From assembly GCF_018982945.1 (NCBI RefSeq), contig NZ_JABRXE010000002.1, positions 1 through 64,000 on the forward strand: a DNA stretch of 64,000 bases, in the 5' to 3' direction. The notes under the pieces were generated by a model. The model had not been told where the DNA came from, ran no database searches, and was given only the letters and a program-made list of their open reading frames with translations. This DNA comes from Anaerostipes faecalis. Lineage in GTDB: Bacteria > Bacillota > Clostridia > Lachnospirales > Lachnospiraceae. The position numbers and the translations under genes are program-made. Shown here piece after piece: positions 53,233 to 62,054 of this stretch (the first letter of the stretch is position 1; every line of letters begins with the position of its first letter).

Positions 53233-54066
53233 ATGTTAAAATTGATTTCAATGATTGGATCTATTATTGAAAAAGCCCAGAAAGATCATATTACAGCTTT
53301 CTCTGCACAGGCGGCCTTTTTCACAGTCCTTTCATTTTTTCCATTTATTATTGTTCTTTTGAGTTTGATGCGATTTTTTCCAATTACCCCGCAGGATATG
53401 ATTCAACTGGCAAAAACGTATCTGCCTGCACAATATAGCGGAGCTTTAATTCCGATCATCAGATCACTTAACGGGAAACTGACAACCACATATATGTCTT
53501 TTACTATCCTGACATTACTGTGGTCCGCATCCAAAGGAATCTTATCTATGATGACAGGATTAAATACCATCCATGAAATCGAAGAAAAAAGAAACTATTT
53601 TGTGCTTCGATTTATATCCAGTATCTACATTGGTTTAGTAGCTATTGCTGTGGTCATTGGCATGGTTTTTCTTTTATTTGGAAATTCACTGCTGATTCAG
53701 TTATATAAATTTCAGCCGATTTTGGAAAACCAGCATGTAATATTTGCTCTGATTCGATTTTTCTTGGCATTTTTTACCTTTTTAATCGTATTTATCGTTA
53801 TGTTTAAATTTCTGCCAAGTGATACTTTTAGGATAAAACACATATTTCCAGGAGCTTTCCTTACTTCCCTTGGCTGGATCATATTATCATTCTTTTTTTC
53901 AATTTATTTTGATAATTTTACAATGTTTAACATTATGTATGGAGGACTAACCAGTATCTTAATGACATTAATGTGGTTATACTTGTGTATGATGATTCTT
54001 TTTATCGGTGCAGAAATAAACTTCTATTTCATGCAGCAACGTGCAAAAAAAGGTCTGAAGGATTAA
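53233..54066 (+). CDS. YihY/BrkB-family inner membrane protein
   Basis: 277 residues with about six membrane helices. It opens with ITAFSAQAAFFTVLSFFPFI, the family signature; MYGGLTSILMTLMWLYLCMMILFIGAEIN near the end is equally typical. Formerly misannotated as RNase BN; actual function unknown. ATG chosen 13 codons into the longest frame because GAGG precedes it. Shares a terminator with the convergent pfp. Confidence 0.93.
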   Translation: MLKLISMIGSIIEKAQKDHITAFSAQAAFFTVLSFFPFIIVLLSLMRFFPITPQDMIQLAKTYLPAQYSGALIPIIRSLNGKLTTTYMSFTILTLLWSASKGILSMMTGLNTIHEIEEKRNYFVLRFISSIYIGLVAIAVVIGMVFLLFGNSLLIQLYKFQPILENQHVIFALIRFFLAFFTFLIVFIVMFKFLPSDTFRIKHIFPGAFLTSLGWIILSFFFSIYFDNFTMFNIMYGGLTSILMTLMWLYLCMMILFIGAEINFYFMQQRAKKGLKD

Positions 54067-54080
54067 TTCTTCAGACCTTT
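54049..54080. terminator. bidirectional terminator
   Basis: Perfect 12-bp stem AAAGGTCTGAAG/CTTCAGACCTTT with 8-nt loop; overlaps the end of the yihY-like gene. Confidence 0.9.
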
Positions 54081-54094
54081 TAAATTATCACAGA

Positions 54095-55315
54095 TTATAA
54101 AATAAAATGTTTCGGTACACCGTTTTCATATGGAATATTTACTTCTCCACGAATCAATGGTTTCAGATACTCTATCAGCTCCTCTTTAATATCTTTTCCA
54201 TCTTCTGTAATCCATTCCTCTGGAACAGTCTTTTCAAAATTGGCTATTTTAGACAGATCAGCTAATTTTATTTTTACCTGATATGGATCATTGGATACTC
54301 TTTCAATAGCTGACATTTTTCCGCTTTCACCACGAATTGCACTGATTGCTGCATAAGCTCCCAGATTTCTTGATTCAATAATATCTGTTTCACTTAACAT
54401 ATATCCTGCACATCTCTGAAGAATATTCAGTTCCACTGAACGAACCTTACATCCGATTTTTTCTCCCACCAGACCTTCCAGGTACTTTCCGATTCCTGAA
54501 AGATATTTATGACCAAATGCATCCTCTTTTCCTGATTTGGTTTCTTCTCCTACATAATTTCCAGAAGCATCTTTTACTCCTTCACTGACTGCAACAATAA
54601 CATTTTTATCCACTTCCAAGGCTTTATTTACATCATCAATAAATCTTTCTTCATCAAAAACCTTTTCACAAAGGTATATCAGCTGAGGAACCCGTCTTTT
54701 TCCATTTCTTGCCAATGCAGCACTGGCTGTAAGCCATCCTGCATTTCTTCCCATGACCTCCACAATGGTAACTGAAGGAACATCATATACAAAACAATCA
54801 CAGGCAATCTCTGTAAATGCAGTTGCAATAAATTTAGCAGCGGATCCAAATCCCGGAGAATGATCTGTTTCCCCAAGATCGTTATCTATGGTTTTTGGTG
54901 CTCCCATAATTTTAATATCTTCAATCCCGTGCTCTTTACAATAAACTGAAAGTTTATAAACTGTATCCATGGAATCATTGCCACCGGTATAAACAAAATA
55001 CCCGATATTATTTTTTCTTAAAATTCGTATAATCTCTTCAAATTCTTTTACATTTTTCTTTGGATCTTCTAATTTCCAGCGGCAGGAACCAAGTGCAGCA
55101 GCTGGTGTGATAGCAAGAAGATCCCTCTTTTCCTTACTGGCACACACTTTATCCAGCATTACAAAGTTTTCATTTAATACTCCCTTTATTCCATTCAGTG
55201 CTCCATAAACATGTTCAATTTGATTACTTTCAATACCTGCATCAATAACCCCGGTAATCGTAGCATTAATTGCCGCAGAAGGGCCTCCGGACTGTGCAAC
55301 CAAAATATTTTTCAT
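54095..55315 (-). CDS. pfp: 6-phosphofructokinase, pyrophosphate-dependent type
   Basis: A 406-residue group II/III-type PFK, longer than the ~320-residue ATP-PFK. The phosphoryl-donor site reads GGNDS at 111-115, where ATP enzymes have GGDGS and PPi enzymes GGDDS. PKTIDND at 140-146 has Lys K141, where ATP enzymes have Gly. Both point to PPi as donor. It phosphorylates fructose-6-P reversibly in glycolysis and may also use sedoheptulose-7-P. Its own leader and a TATAAT near 55365 suggest a single-gene unit. Confidence 0.92.
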   Translation of the reverse strand: MKNILVAQSGGPSAAINATITGVIDAGIESNQIEHVYGALNGIKGVLNENFVMLDKVCASKEKRDLLAITPAAALGSCRWKLEDPKKNVKEFEEIIRILRKNNIGYFVYTGGNDSMDTVYKLSVYCKEHGIEDIKIMGAPKTIDNDLGETDHSPGFGSAAKFIATAFTEIACDCFVYDVPSVTIVEVMGRNAGWLTASAALARNGKRRVPQLIYLCEKVFDEERFIDDVNKALEVDKNVIVAVSEGVKDASGNYVGEETKSGKEDAFGHKYLSGIGKYLEGLVGEKIGCKVRSVELNILQRCAGYMLSETDIIESRNLGAYAAISAIRGESGKMSAIERVSNDPYQVKIKLADLSKIANFEKTVPEEWITEDGKDIKEELIEYLKPLIRGEVNIPYENGVPKHFIL

Positions 55316-55525
55316 GTATTTCCTCCTTCAAAAATTACTTTTCAATATTGTTTGTGTTTTATTATACACTATTTTATTCTTTTTTTTAAATAATTTAGTC
55401 TAATATTGCTCAATGACTTTTACCATAAAAGGACTCGTTTTTTTTTCATATACAAGTTATAATGAATTATATCAAATAATGAATGATGGGATATCCCATC
55501 GAATTTTTAAAACGGAGGGTTCCCT

Positions 55526-57295
55526 ATGAAAACAAATTTGAAAAAATTGCAATCTTTAATGCGCGAAAGAAAAATTACCTACTATCTGATTCCCAGTGAA
55601 GACCCTCATCAATCCGAATACGTTGACGACTATTTCAAATGCAGAGAATTTATTTCCGGCTTTACCGGATCAGCGGGAACGCTTCTTGTTGGACAAAGAG
55701 AATGCTGGCTTTGGACTGACGGAAGATACTTTACACAGGCAGAAGAACAGATTGCTCCCTTAAAAATTCATCTAATGAAACAAGGTGTTTCAGGTACACC
55801 AACAATCCTCGAGTTTTTAGACCAGCACCTGACCGATAAAGACACTCTTGGTCTGAATGGCCTGATGATTTCCGCTACTTACGGAAAAAAGCTCAGTCAG
55901 CTTACAAAAAAGCACAAAACCAAACTCCACACAGATTTAAATTATGTAGAAGAAATCTGGGAAGACCGTCCTTCCCTTACTAAAAACCCGATTTATGAAC
56001 ACGAACTTATTTATTCCGGAGAAGATACATCTTCCAAACTGAAAACTATTCGAGAAATTCTTATAAAAGAGGGTGCTCAGGCTTTGTTTTTATCTTCTCT
56101 TCCAGACATCGCATGGCTTTTTAATCTGCGCGGAGATGATATCAAATGCACCCCTCTCTTTTATAGCTATGCATGGATTACGTTAGATGAATGTTATCTG
56201 TTTATACGAAAAGGTTATCTTTCTGCTACAGTATTTCAGAATCTGCAAAAACAGCATATTAAACTGATGGAATATTCTGAAATTGTCTCTTTTTTAAGAC
56301 TTCAGCATCTTCCGGTTATGCTGAACCCTGACTATGTTAATTACTTTCATTATCAGCTGCTTTTTAAATGTAAAATCATTTGCAGAGATAATCCGACAGA
56401 ATTATTAAAAGCAGTGAAGAACACTGTACAAATTGAACATTTAAAAAAATGTCACCTCCACGATGGAGTTGCCATGACAAAATTTATGTACTGGCTAAAA
56501 ACAAATATTGGACAGATCCCAATGACTGAAAGATCTGTAAGTGATTATCTGGAATCTGAAAGAAAAAAACTGCCAGATTACAACGGACCAAGCTTTGAGA
56601 CTATATGTGCCTATAAGGAACATGCAGCAATGATGCATTATCAGTCCACAGAAGAGTCAGATGTGACTCTCCATCCTGAAGGTATGCTTCTGATTGATTC
56701 CGGTGGACAATATTCTGGTGGTACAACTGATGTTACCAGAACATTCATCCTGGGACCGATTTCTGATGAAGAGCGTCAGAATTTTACTCTTGTATGTAAA
56801 TCCATGCTTCTTTTGGCAGATGCAAAATTTCTTTCTGGATGCCGTGGAAGTAACCTTGATGTCATTGCCCGGGAGCCTCTTTGGGAATGCGGTCTGGATT
56901 ATCGCTGCGGAACCGGCCACGGAGTAGGATATTTTCTAGGTGTACATGAAGGTCCAAACGCTTTTCGATGGAGAACCAGTCCAGATCGCTTGGATGCGGT
57001 TTTGCAGCCTGGCATGGTAACAACAGATGAACCTGGAGTTTATATTCCTGGAAAATACGGTATTCGAACAGAAAATATGCTCTTGTGCAAAAAGAAACTT
57101 CAAAATGAATATGGGGCATTTCTTGAGTTTGAGCATTTGACTCTGGTTCCTATTGATTTGGATGGAATAGATTTCTCTTTATTTAATGAAAAAGAAAAGA
57201 GATTGTTATCTCAATACCAGCAATTGGTATTCGACACAATCTCTCCTTACCTTAACGAAGATGAATCTGCCTGGTTAAAAAAGCAGCTTTGCTAA
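55526..57295 (+). CDS. Xaa-Pro aminopeptidase (M24B, three-domain type)
   Basis: 589 residues, two creatinase-like N-terminal domains and a pita-bread M24 domain. Metal ligands appear in LLIDSGGQYSGGTTDVTR (two Asp), GTGHGVGYFLGVHEGP (His), TTDEPGVY (Glu) and IRTENMLL (Glu). Length and wording match eukaryote-like cytosolic aminopeptidase P found in Clostridia. It frees N-terminal residues next to proline. Start after GGAGGG. Its 3' end overlaps the convergent AEC gene by 21 bp. Confidence 0.96.
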   Translation: MKTNLKKLQSLMRERKITYYLIPSEDPHQSEYVDDYFKCREFISGFTGSAGTLLVGQRECWLWTDGRYFTQAEEQIAPLKIHLMKQGVSGTPTILEFLDQHLTDKDTLGLNGLMISATYGKKLSQLTKKHKTKLHTDLNYVEEIWEDRPSLTKNPIYEHELIYSGEDTSSKLKTIREILIKEGAQALFLSSLPDIAWLFNLRGDDIKCTPLFYSYAWITLDECYLFIRKGYLSATVFQNLQKQHIKLMEYSEIVSFLRLQHLPVMLNPDYVNYFHYQLLFKCKIICRDNPTELLKAVKNTVQIEHLKKCHLHDGVAMTKFMYWLKTNIGQIPMTERSVSDYLESERKKLPDYNGPSFETICAYKEHAAMMHYQSTEESDVTLHPEGMLLIDSGGQYSGGTTDVTRTFILGPISDEERQNFTLVCKSMLLLADAKFLSGCRGSNLDVIAREPLWECGLDYRCGTGHGVGYFLGVHEGPNAFRWRTSPDRLDAVLQPGMVTTDEPGVYIPGKYGIRTENMLLCKKKLQNEYGAFLEFEHLTLVPIDLDGIDFSLFNEKEKRLLSQYQQLVFDTISPYLNEDESAWLKKQLC

Positions 57296-58198
57296 AGATA
57301 TCATCAAGGGCATTGTTATAATCGCACAAAGTGTTGAAATCGCAAACAGTTCTGCCGCATAACCTACATCTTTCTGATATTTTACCGCAAACATCGTTGA
57401 AATTGCAGCTGTTGGAGCAGAAATTCCTAAAACTGTAATCAGACGTATTGTTTCAGATACGGATACAATCGAAAGAAAATATACAGTAATTACAGGCACT
57501 GCCATAAGCCGCAGAAATAACATCCAATATATTCTCGGTTTGGCAAGTGCCTTTATTATATTTGTCTGAGCAATGGCTGTTCCTGAGACGATCATGGCCA
57601 GTGGTGTATTCATATTTCCCACCGCTTTTAATGAATCTACAACAACAGGCGGCAAAGTTATCCCAAAAACAAAGCATAGAATTCCAATAATAAGTGCAAT
57701 AATAACTGGTGCTTTTAAAATACTTAGCAGAGATTCTTTTTTAAAACCGCCTTGCATAGAAGATACTCCATGTGACCAGATGAGAAAATTTTGTGCACAC
57801 ATAAATGCTGTAATGTATATAACTCCTTTATCGCCAAACATAGCCTGCGCAATAGGAACACCCATAAATCCACAATTAGGATAAATAACATGAAACCTTT
57901 CAATAATCTTATGTTCTTCATTTCTGTTTTTTACCAAAAGATAAGCGACTCCCATTGCAATCAGGTGAGCCGCAAATGCTAAAGAAAAAGAAATTAAAAT
58001 ATCATATAAAATTTTCCGATCATATTGTATCTGAAAGGATGTAAAAACCACACAAGGTAAAACAATAAATAATGCCACATCTGATAATGTTTTACTGCCA
58101 TCTCTTGAAATAAATTTTATTTTATAACAAAAGGCTCCGATACTCATCATAATAAACATCATCAGAATCTGACGAAATACAATTAGTACAATATTCAA
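57275..58198 (-). CDS. AEC-family (auxin efflux carrier) transporter
   Basis: A 307-residue protein with ten hydrophobic segments, typical of the MleP/auxin-carrier family. The motif YPNCGFMGVPIAQAMFG is characteristic. Substrates in bacteria include malate and other organic anions, undetermined here. It starts 9 bp after the binding-lipoprotein gene, so they share a transcript. Confidence 0.93.
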   Translation of the reverse strand: MNIVLIVFRQILMMFIMMSIGAFCYKIKFISRDGSKTLSDVALFIVLPCVVFTSFQIQYDRKILYDILISFSLAFAAHLIAMGVAYLLVKNRNEEHKIIERFHVIYPNCGFMGVPIAQAMFGDKGVIYITAFMCAQNFLIWSHGVSSMQGGFKKESLLSILKAPVIIALIIGILCFVFGITLPPVVVDSLKAVGNMNTPLAMIVSGTAIAQTNIIKALAKPRIYWMLFLRLMAVPVITVYFLSIVSVSETIRLITVLGISAPTAAISTMFAVKYQKDVGYAAELFAISTLCAIITMPLMISLAKLLF

Positions 58199-58207
58199 AG
58201 CAAACTC

Positions 58208-59032
58208 CTATTCATCTTTTAACCAGTTTTCTTTAAGCTTCTGATATTCTCCATTGGTATTAAGCACCTGAAGCGCTACATTGAACTGATCCAGGTATTC
58301 ATACCCTTTCTTAAACATAATACCATAATTGCTTTCCTCAGAATTTAATTTCTCATCCAAAGCTTCCAGATTGGTTTTTTCATTATTCACAAGATAATAA
58401 TCTACACCGGTTGAGTCATAAAGTGTAACATCGATCTTGCCTTTTTCCAAGTCTTTAAAAACCTGTTCCATAGAATCATAATACTTGATTTTATTATTCT
58501 CAGACATATAATCCTGTACATATTGTGCATTAGTCATTCCCTTTTCCACACCTATGACTTTTCCTTCGATTTCCTTTCGGTCTTTAATTCCGGTATTTCT
58601 ATTTACCATAATCTTTAATGAATTTTCATAATATGCATCTGTAAATGAAAAATCTTTTTGCCGGTCATCTGTTATAGAAACAGCTCCGATTGCCAGGTCA
58701 ACATCTCCATCTTGTATTTTCTGCATCATCTCTCCAATATGCATTGGATAAAGTTCATATTCAAACCCAAGATATTCACTGACTTTTTCAATCAAATCAA
58801 TATCAAACCCTGTAATTTCTTTTTTTTCGGTATTATAAAATGAAAACGGTGGCATCTCATCGGATACAGAAATCTTTAATTTCATTCCTTTCATAGTTCC
58901 TTCAACCTTTGAAGCTTCAATTACCTGTTTTTTTTCTTCTTTTTGTGTCTCCTGTTTCTTCCATGGCATATTACATCCACTTAAACTTAATACAAGAGTT
59001 ATCATCATTAAGGATGCTATTATTTTTTTCAT
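58208..59032 (-). CDS. amino-acid-type solute-binding lipoprotein
   Basis: 274 residues. Type II signal peptide with lipobox LSGC (lipidated C20), then a charged linker and a periplasmic-binding-protein family 3 fold (FSFYNTEKKEITGFDIDLIEKV, ITDDRQKDFSFTDAYYENSL). Family members deliver polar amino acids to ABC importers. No permease or ATPase gene is adjacent; an AEC carrier follows instead, which is unusual. It could also be a sensor or an orphan binding protein. Confidence 0.93.
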   Translation of the reverse strand: MKKIIASLMMITLVLSLSGCNMPWKKQETQKEEKKQVIEASKVEGTMKGMKLKISVSDEMPPFSFYNTEKKEITGFDIDLIEKVSEYLGFEYELYPMHIGEMMQKIQDGDVDLAIGAVSITDDRQKDFSFTDAYYENSLKIMVNRNTGIKDRKEIEGKVIGVEKGMTNAQYVQDYMSENNKIKYYDSMEQVFKDLEKGKIDVTLYDSTGVDYYLVNNEKTNLEALDEKLNSEESNYGIMFKKGYEYLDQFNVALQVLNTNGEYQKLKENWLKDE

Positions 59033-59065
59033 AGAAATCTCCTTTTTACATTCTTTGATTCATTT

Positions 59066-59094
59066 ATCATATCACCACAAAAAATATAAGTCAA
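59066..59094 (-). promoter_or_regulatory. promoter of binding-protein/AEC operon
   Basis: Minus-strand TTGACT (59089-59094), 17-bp spacer, TATGAT (59066-59071). Confidence 0.8.
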
Positions 59095-59131
59095 TTTCCC
59101 TGGCAATTTTTTCATTGTATAAACCTGTGGT

Positions 59132-59168
59132 CATTTGTAAATGATTTTACTAGAACAATTTACAAATG
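59132..59168 (+). promoter_or_regulatory. hairpin at the sigG ribosome-binding site
   Basis: Perfect 11-bp arms CATTTGTAAAT (59132-59142) and ATTTACAAATG (59158-59168) around a 15-nt loop. The second arm runs into the Shine-Dalgarno GGAGG (59168-59172), so the structure could limit translation. It may equally be a DNA operator. Confidence 0.7.
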
Positions 59169-59179
59169 GAGGAATCATT

Positions 59180-59956
59180 ATGGCACTGAATAAAGTTGAA
59201 ATATGCGGTGTAAATACTTCCGCACTACCACTATTAACTAATGAGGAAAAAGAAATCCTGTTTGAACGAATTGAACAAGGTGATGAGTCTGCACGGGAAC
59301 AATATATCAAAGGCAATTTACGCCTGGTATTAAGTGTCATTCAACGTTTTTCCAATAGCAGTGAAAATGCAGATGATCTTTTTCAGGTCGGATGCATCGG
59401 ATTAATGAAAGCAATTGACAATTTTGATCGAAGTCTCAACGTTAAATTTTCAACTTATGCCGTCCCAATGATCATTGGAGAAGTTAAACGCTATCTCCGG
59501 GATAATAACACCATGCGGGTCAGTCGTTCACTCCGGGACACTGCATACAAAGCCATAAACGCAAGAGAGGCTCTTACAAAAAAAATGAACAAGGAGCCTT
59601 CCATTGAAGCCATTGCAGAAGAAATCCATATAAAAAAGGAAGATATTCTTTTTGCACTGGATGCAATCGCAACCCCTCTTTCCCTGTATGAACCTGTATA
59701 CCAGGATGGCGGCGATACATTGTACTTAATGGATCAGGTAAAAGATAAAAAAAATCGAGAAGATTTATGGATTGAATCTATCGCATTGCGAGAAGCCATG
59801 GATCACTTGTCTGACAGAGAATATAACATTATAAAACTACGCTTTTTCGATGGAAAAACCCAGACTGAAGTTGCTGATGAAATCAGTATTTCACAGGCAC
59901 AGGTCAGCCGCCTGGAAAAAAATGCATTAAAGCATATGAGAAATTATCTAAATTAA
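59180..59956 (+). CDS. sigG: RNA polymerase sporulation sigma factor SigG
   Basis: 258 residues. N-terminal NKVEICGVNTSALP is the SigG hallmark that binds anti-sigma factors. Then region 2 (NLRLVLSVIQRF, DDLFQVGCIGLMKAIDNFD), region 3 and region 4 with ISQAQVSRLEKNALK. It drives late forespore genes. ATG chosen after GGAGGAATCATT; the longer frame has no ribosome site. spoIIGA and sigE, its usual neighbours, are not in the preceding genes. Presence implies the organism sporulates or did recently. Confidence 0.97.
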   Translation: MALNKVEICGVNTSALPLLTNEEKEILFERIEQGDESAREQYIKGNLRLVLSVIQRFSNSSENADDLFQVGCIGLMKAIDNFDRSLNVKFSTYAVPMIIGEVKRYLRDNNTMRVSRSLRDTAYKAINAREALTKKMNKEPSIEAIAEEIHIKKEDILFALDAIATPLSLYEPVYQDGGDTLYLMDQVKDKKNREDLWIESIALREAMDHLSDREYNIIKLRFFDGKTQTEVADEISISQAQVSRLEKNALKHMRNYLN

Positions 59957-59986
59957 ATAGAAAAAAATACTTTTCTCATGAAACAG

Positions 59987-60030
59987 AAAAAGCCGTTGTA
60001 CAGATTTATTACCTGGTACAAACGGCTTTT
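59987..60030. terminator. bidirectional terminator between sigG and corA
   Basis: 14-15-bp stem AAAAGCCGTTGTAC/GTACAAACGGCTTTT with one bulge, 14-nt loop; A and T runs both sides. Confidence 0.9.
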
Positions 60031-60035
60031 GTTAT

Positions 60036-60983
60036 TTATAACAAATTCTTCTTCTTAAGAATATATACTGCAACCAGACATACAATCAAAGAAAAAACAG
60101 ATATAATTGCAAATCCAAAAGGACTCTGTGAAAAAGGCATTCCTGCTCCATTTACATTCATACCATAGAATCCGGAAATCATGGTAGGAAGTTCTACAAC
60201 AATGGTTATGGCTGCCAGAAATTTCATCACCTGATTCAGGTTATTATCAATAATCGATCCAAACAGGGACATGGTACTCCTCAAAATATTATGATAAATA
60301 TAAGTCATCTCCATTGCCTGCTTATTTTCTATAATAACATCTTCCAACAGTTCCTGATCTTCCTCATAATGTTTTAAACCTATATGCTTTCGCAGCTTCT
60401 CAAGAACTACTTCATTGGATTTAAGAGAAGTGGTAAAATATACCAGACATTTTTCAAGATCATACAACTGTATCAGATCACTGTTTCTGGAAGTTTCATG
60501 AAGTATTTCTTCAACCTGATTTGCCCGCTGATCAATAACTCTCAGATAATACAGGAATAATGTTGCATTGTTATATAAAATCTGATAAACAAATCTGGTT
60601 TTCATATATGTATAAAAATTAGGAACCAGACCATCGATAAACTGCTTTAGAATATTGGTTTCTTCCAGACATACAGTAAAAACTACTTTTCTGGTAATAA
60701 AAATTCCTAAAGGTATTGTTTCATACCACTTTTTTTCATCTTCTTCACGTACTACCGGAATATTCACCAGAATCATAGTATAATTATCTTCATTTTCCAA
60801 ACGTGATCTTTCTTCCGTATCCAGTGCTGCCTTTAAATCATCCAAATCTATTTGATAACTATCTGAAATATTTCTCAATTCTTCTGATGTCGGATTCGTT
60901 AATGCCACCCAGGACTCCAATTCAATGGAATTTAATTCCTGTAACTCTTTTTGTCCTTCATAATTTTTAAAAATCCGAATCAT
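60036..60983 (-). CDS. CorA-family divalent cation transporter
   Basis: 315 residues. A large N-terminal cytosolic funnel domain is followed by two C-terminal membrane helices. The pore signature YGMN lies at the end of the first (GFYGMNVNG), and a basic tail KKKNLL follows. It takes up Mg2+ or Co2+/Ni2+. ATG chosen 12 codons into the longest frame, with GCAGGAGG upstream. It is third in the rpiA-Gfo/Idh-corA direction, 88 bp after the oxidoreductase. Confidence 0.94.
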   Translation of the reverse strand: MIRIFKNYEGQKELQELNSIELESWVALTNPTSEELRNISDSYQIDLDDLKAALDTEERSRLENEDNYTMILVNIPVVREEDEKKWYETIPLGIFITRKVVFTVCLEETNILKQFIDGLVPNFYTYMKTRFVYQILYNNATLFLYYLRVIDQRANQVEEILHETSRNSDLIQLYDLEKCLVYFTTSLKSNEVVLEKLRKHIGLKHYEEDQELLEDVIIENKQAMEMTYIYHNILRSTMSLFGSIIDNNLNQVMKFLAAITIVVELPTMISGFYGMNVNGAGMPFSQSPFGFAIISVFSLIVCLVAVYILKKKNLL

Positions 60984-61071
60984 ATCTACTTCCTCCTGCT
61001 CCCTAGTATACCTTATCACAGGTTTTTCGTCCAGTCTGAAGGATATATAGACATTTAAAATTTTTTATCAC

Positions 61072-62037
61072 TTATTCAAATGGATAATTCATTCCCCACT
61101 GGGTTTTAATACTTGTAAGAATATTCATTACATCATTGGTGATTTCCTGACAATCATCATCACATTCTCCTGCCACAGCTGCTTCCATAGCTTCCACCTC
61201 ATATTGAAGTGCTTCTTCTGTTTTTCCTGCTTCCACTGTTTCTACTTCACCTGTTGCTGTGTTTGTAATGGTTGCCTTACATGCTCTTGGATATTCATAA
61301 ACTTCTATATAGCCCTCATCACCAGTTACAACTCCTCGTTTTGGCTGTTTTGCACGCAGAGTCAGACACATAACAACCATTTGTCCTTTTGTATTCTTCA
61401 TAATAACACCAGACTGTTCATCTGCACCGGTTTCAAGATATTCTACTGTTGTTAAAATGGTATTTGGCGCCTCGTCCAAAAATGTTCTTGCAAAAGTTGT
61501 AGCATATACCCCAATATCCAGTAAGGCTCCTCCTGCTGCTTCCAATGCAAAGAAACGATTGGTAGAATCATATCCTTTGTTACTTCCGAAGTTTACCTGA
61601 ACCATCTTGGTCCTTCCAATAGCACCTTCTGCAATTCGTTCTTTCAATTTTTTATATAAAGGCATATGTGAAATTGTCATTGCTTCTCTCACAACGACTC
61701 CTTTTTTTTCTGCCATTTCCAGGACTTCTTTTAACTGACCTGCATTTACTGTAATCGCCTTTTCACACAGAATATGTTTTCCTGCTGCAACCGCTGCCTT
61801 CATATTTTCATAATGCATACTATGTGGAGTTGCAATATAAACAATATCAATATTTTCATCTGCAAGCATTTCTTCATATGTTGTAAACACATGTTTTACT
61901 CCATATTTTTCTGCAAATTTTTCTGCTTTCTCAACAGTACGATTACTTACTCCATAGATTTCATGTCCCATTTTCTGAAATGTCTCTGCCATTTCATTTG
62001 CAATTGTTCCACAACCTAAGATTCCCCATGTACTCAT
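61072..62037 (-). CDS. Gfo/Idh/MocA-family oxidoreductase
   Basis: 321 residues. N-terminal Rossmann motif GILGCGTIANEMAETFQ; cofactor region ADENIDIVYIATPHSMHYE; catalytic-type Lys in ILCEKAITVNAGQ; C-terminal GFO_IDH_MocA alpha/beta domain. It acts on a sugar, inositol or diol substrate that cannot be named. It follows rpiA by 17 bp, which suggests pentose or sugar metabolism. Confidence 0.94.
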   Translation of the reverse strand: MSTWGILGCGTIANEMAETFQKMGHEIYGVSNRTVEKAEKFAEKYGVKHVFTTYEEMLADENIDIVYIATPHSMHYENMKAAVAAGKHILCEKAITVNAGQLKEVLEMAEKKGVVVREAMTISHMPLYKKLKERIAEGAIGRTKMVQVNFGSNKGYDSTNRFFALEAAGGALLDIGVYATTFARTFLDEAPNTILTTVEYLETGADEQSGVIMKNTKGQMVVMCLTLRAKQPKRGVVTGDEGYIEVYEYPRACKATITNTATGEVETVEAGKTEEALQYEVEAMEAAVAGECDDDCQEITNDVMNILTSIKTQWGMNYPFE

Positions 62038-62054
62038 TTCTTCGTTTCTCCTTT

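Noticed and set aside
53233-54066. Ribonuclease BN
   Set aside because: A multi-helix membrane protein of the YihY/BrkB family; the old RNase BN label is known to be wrong.
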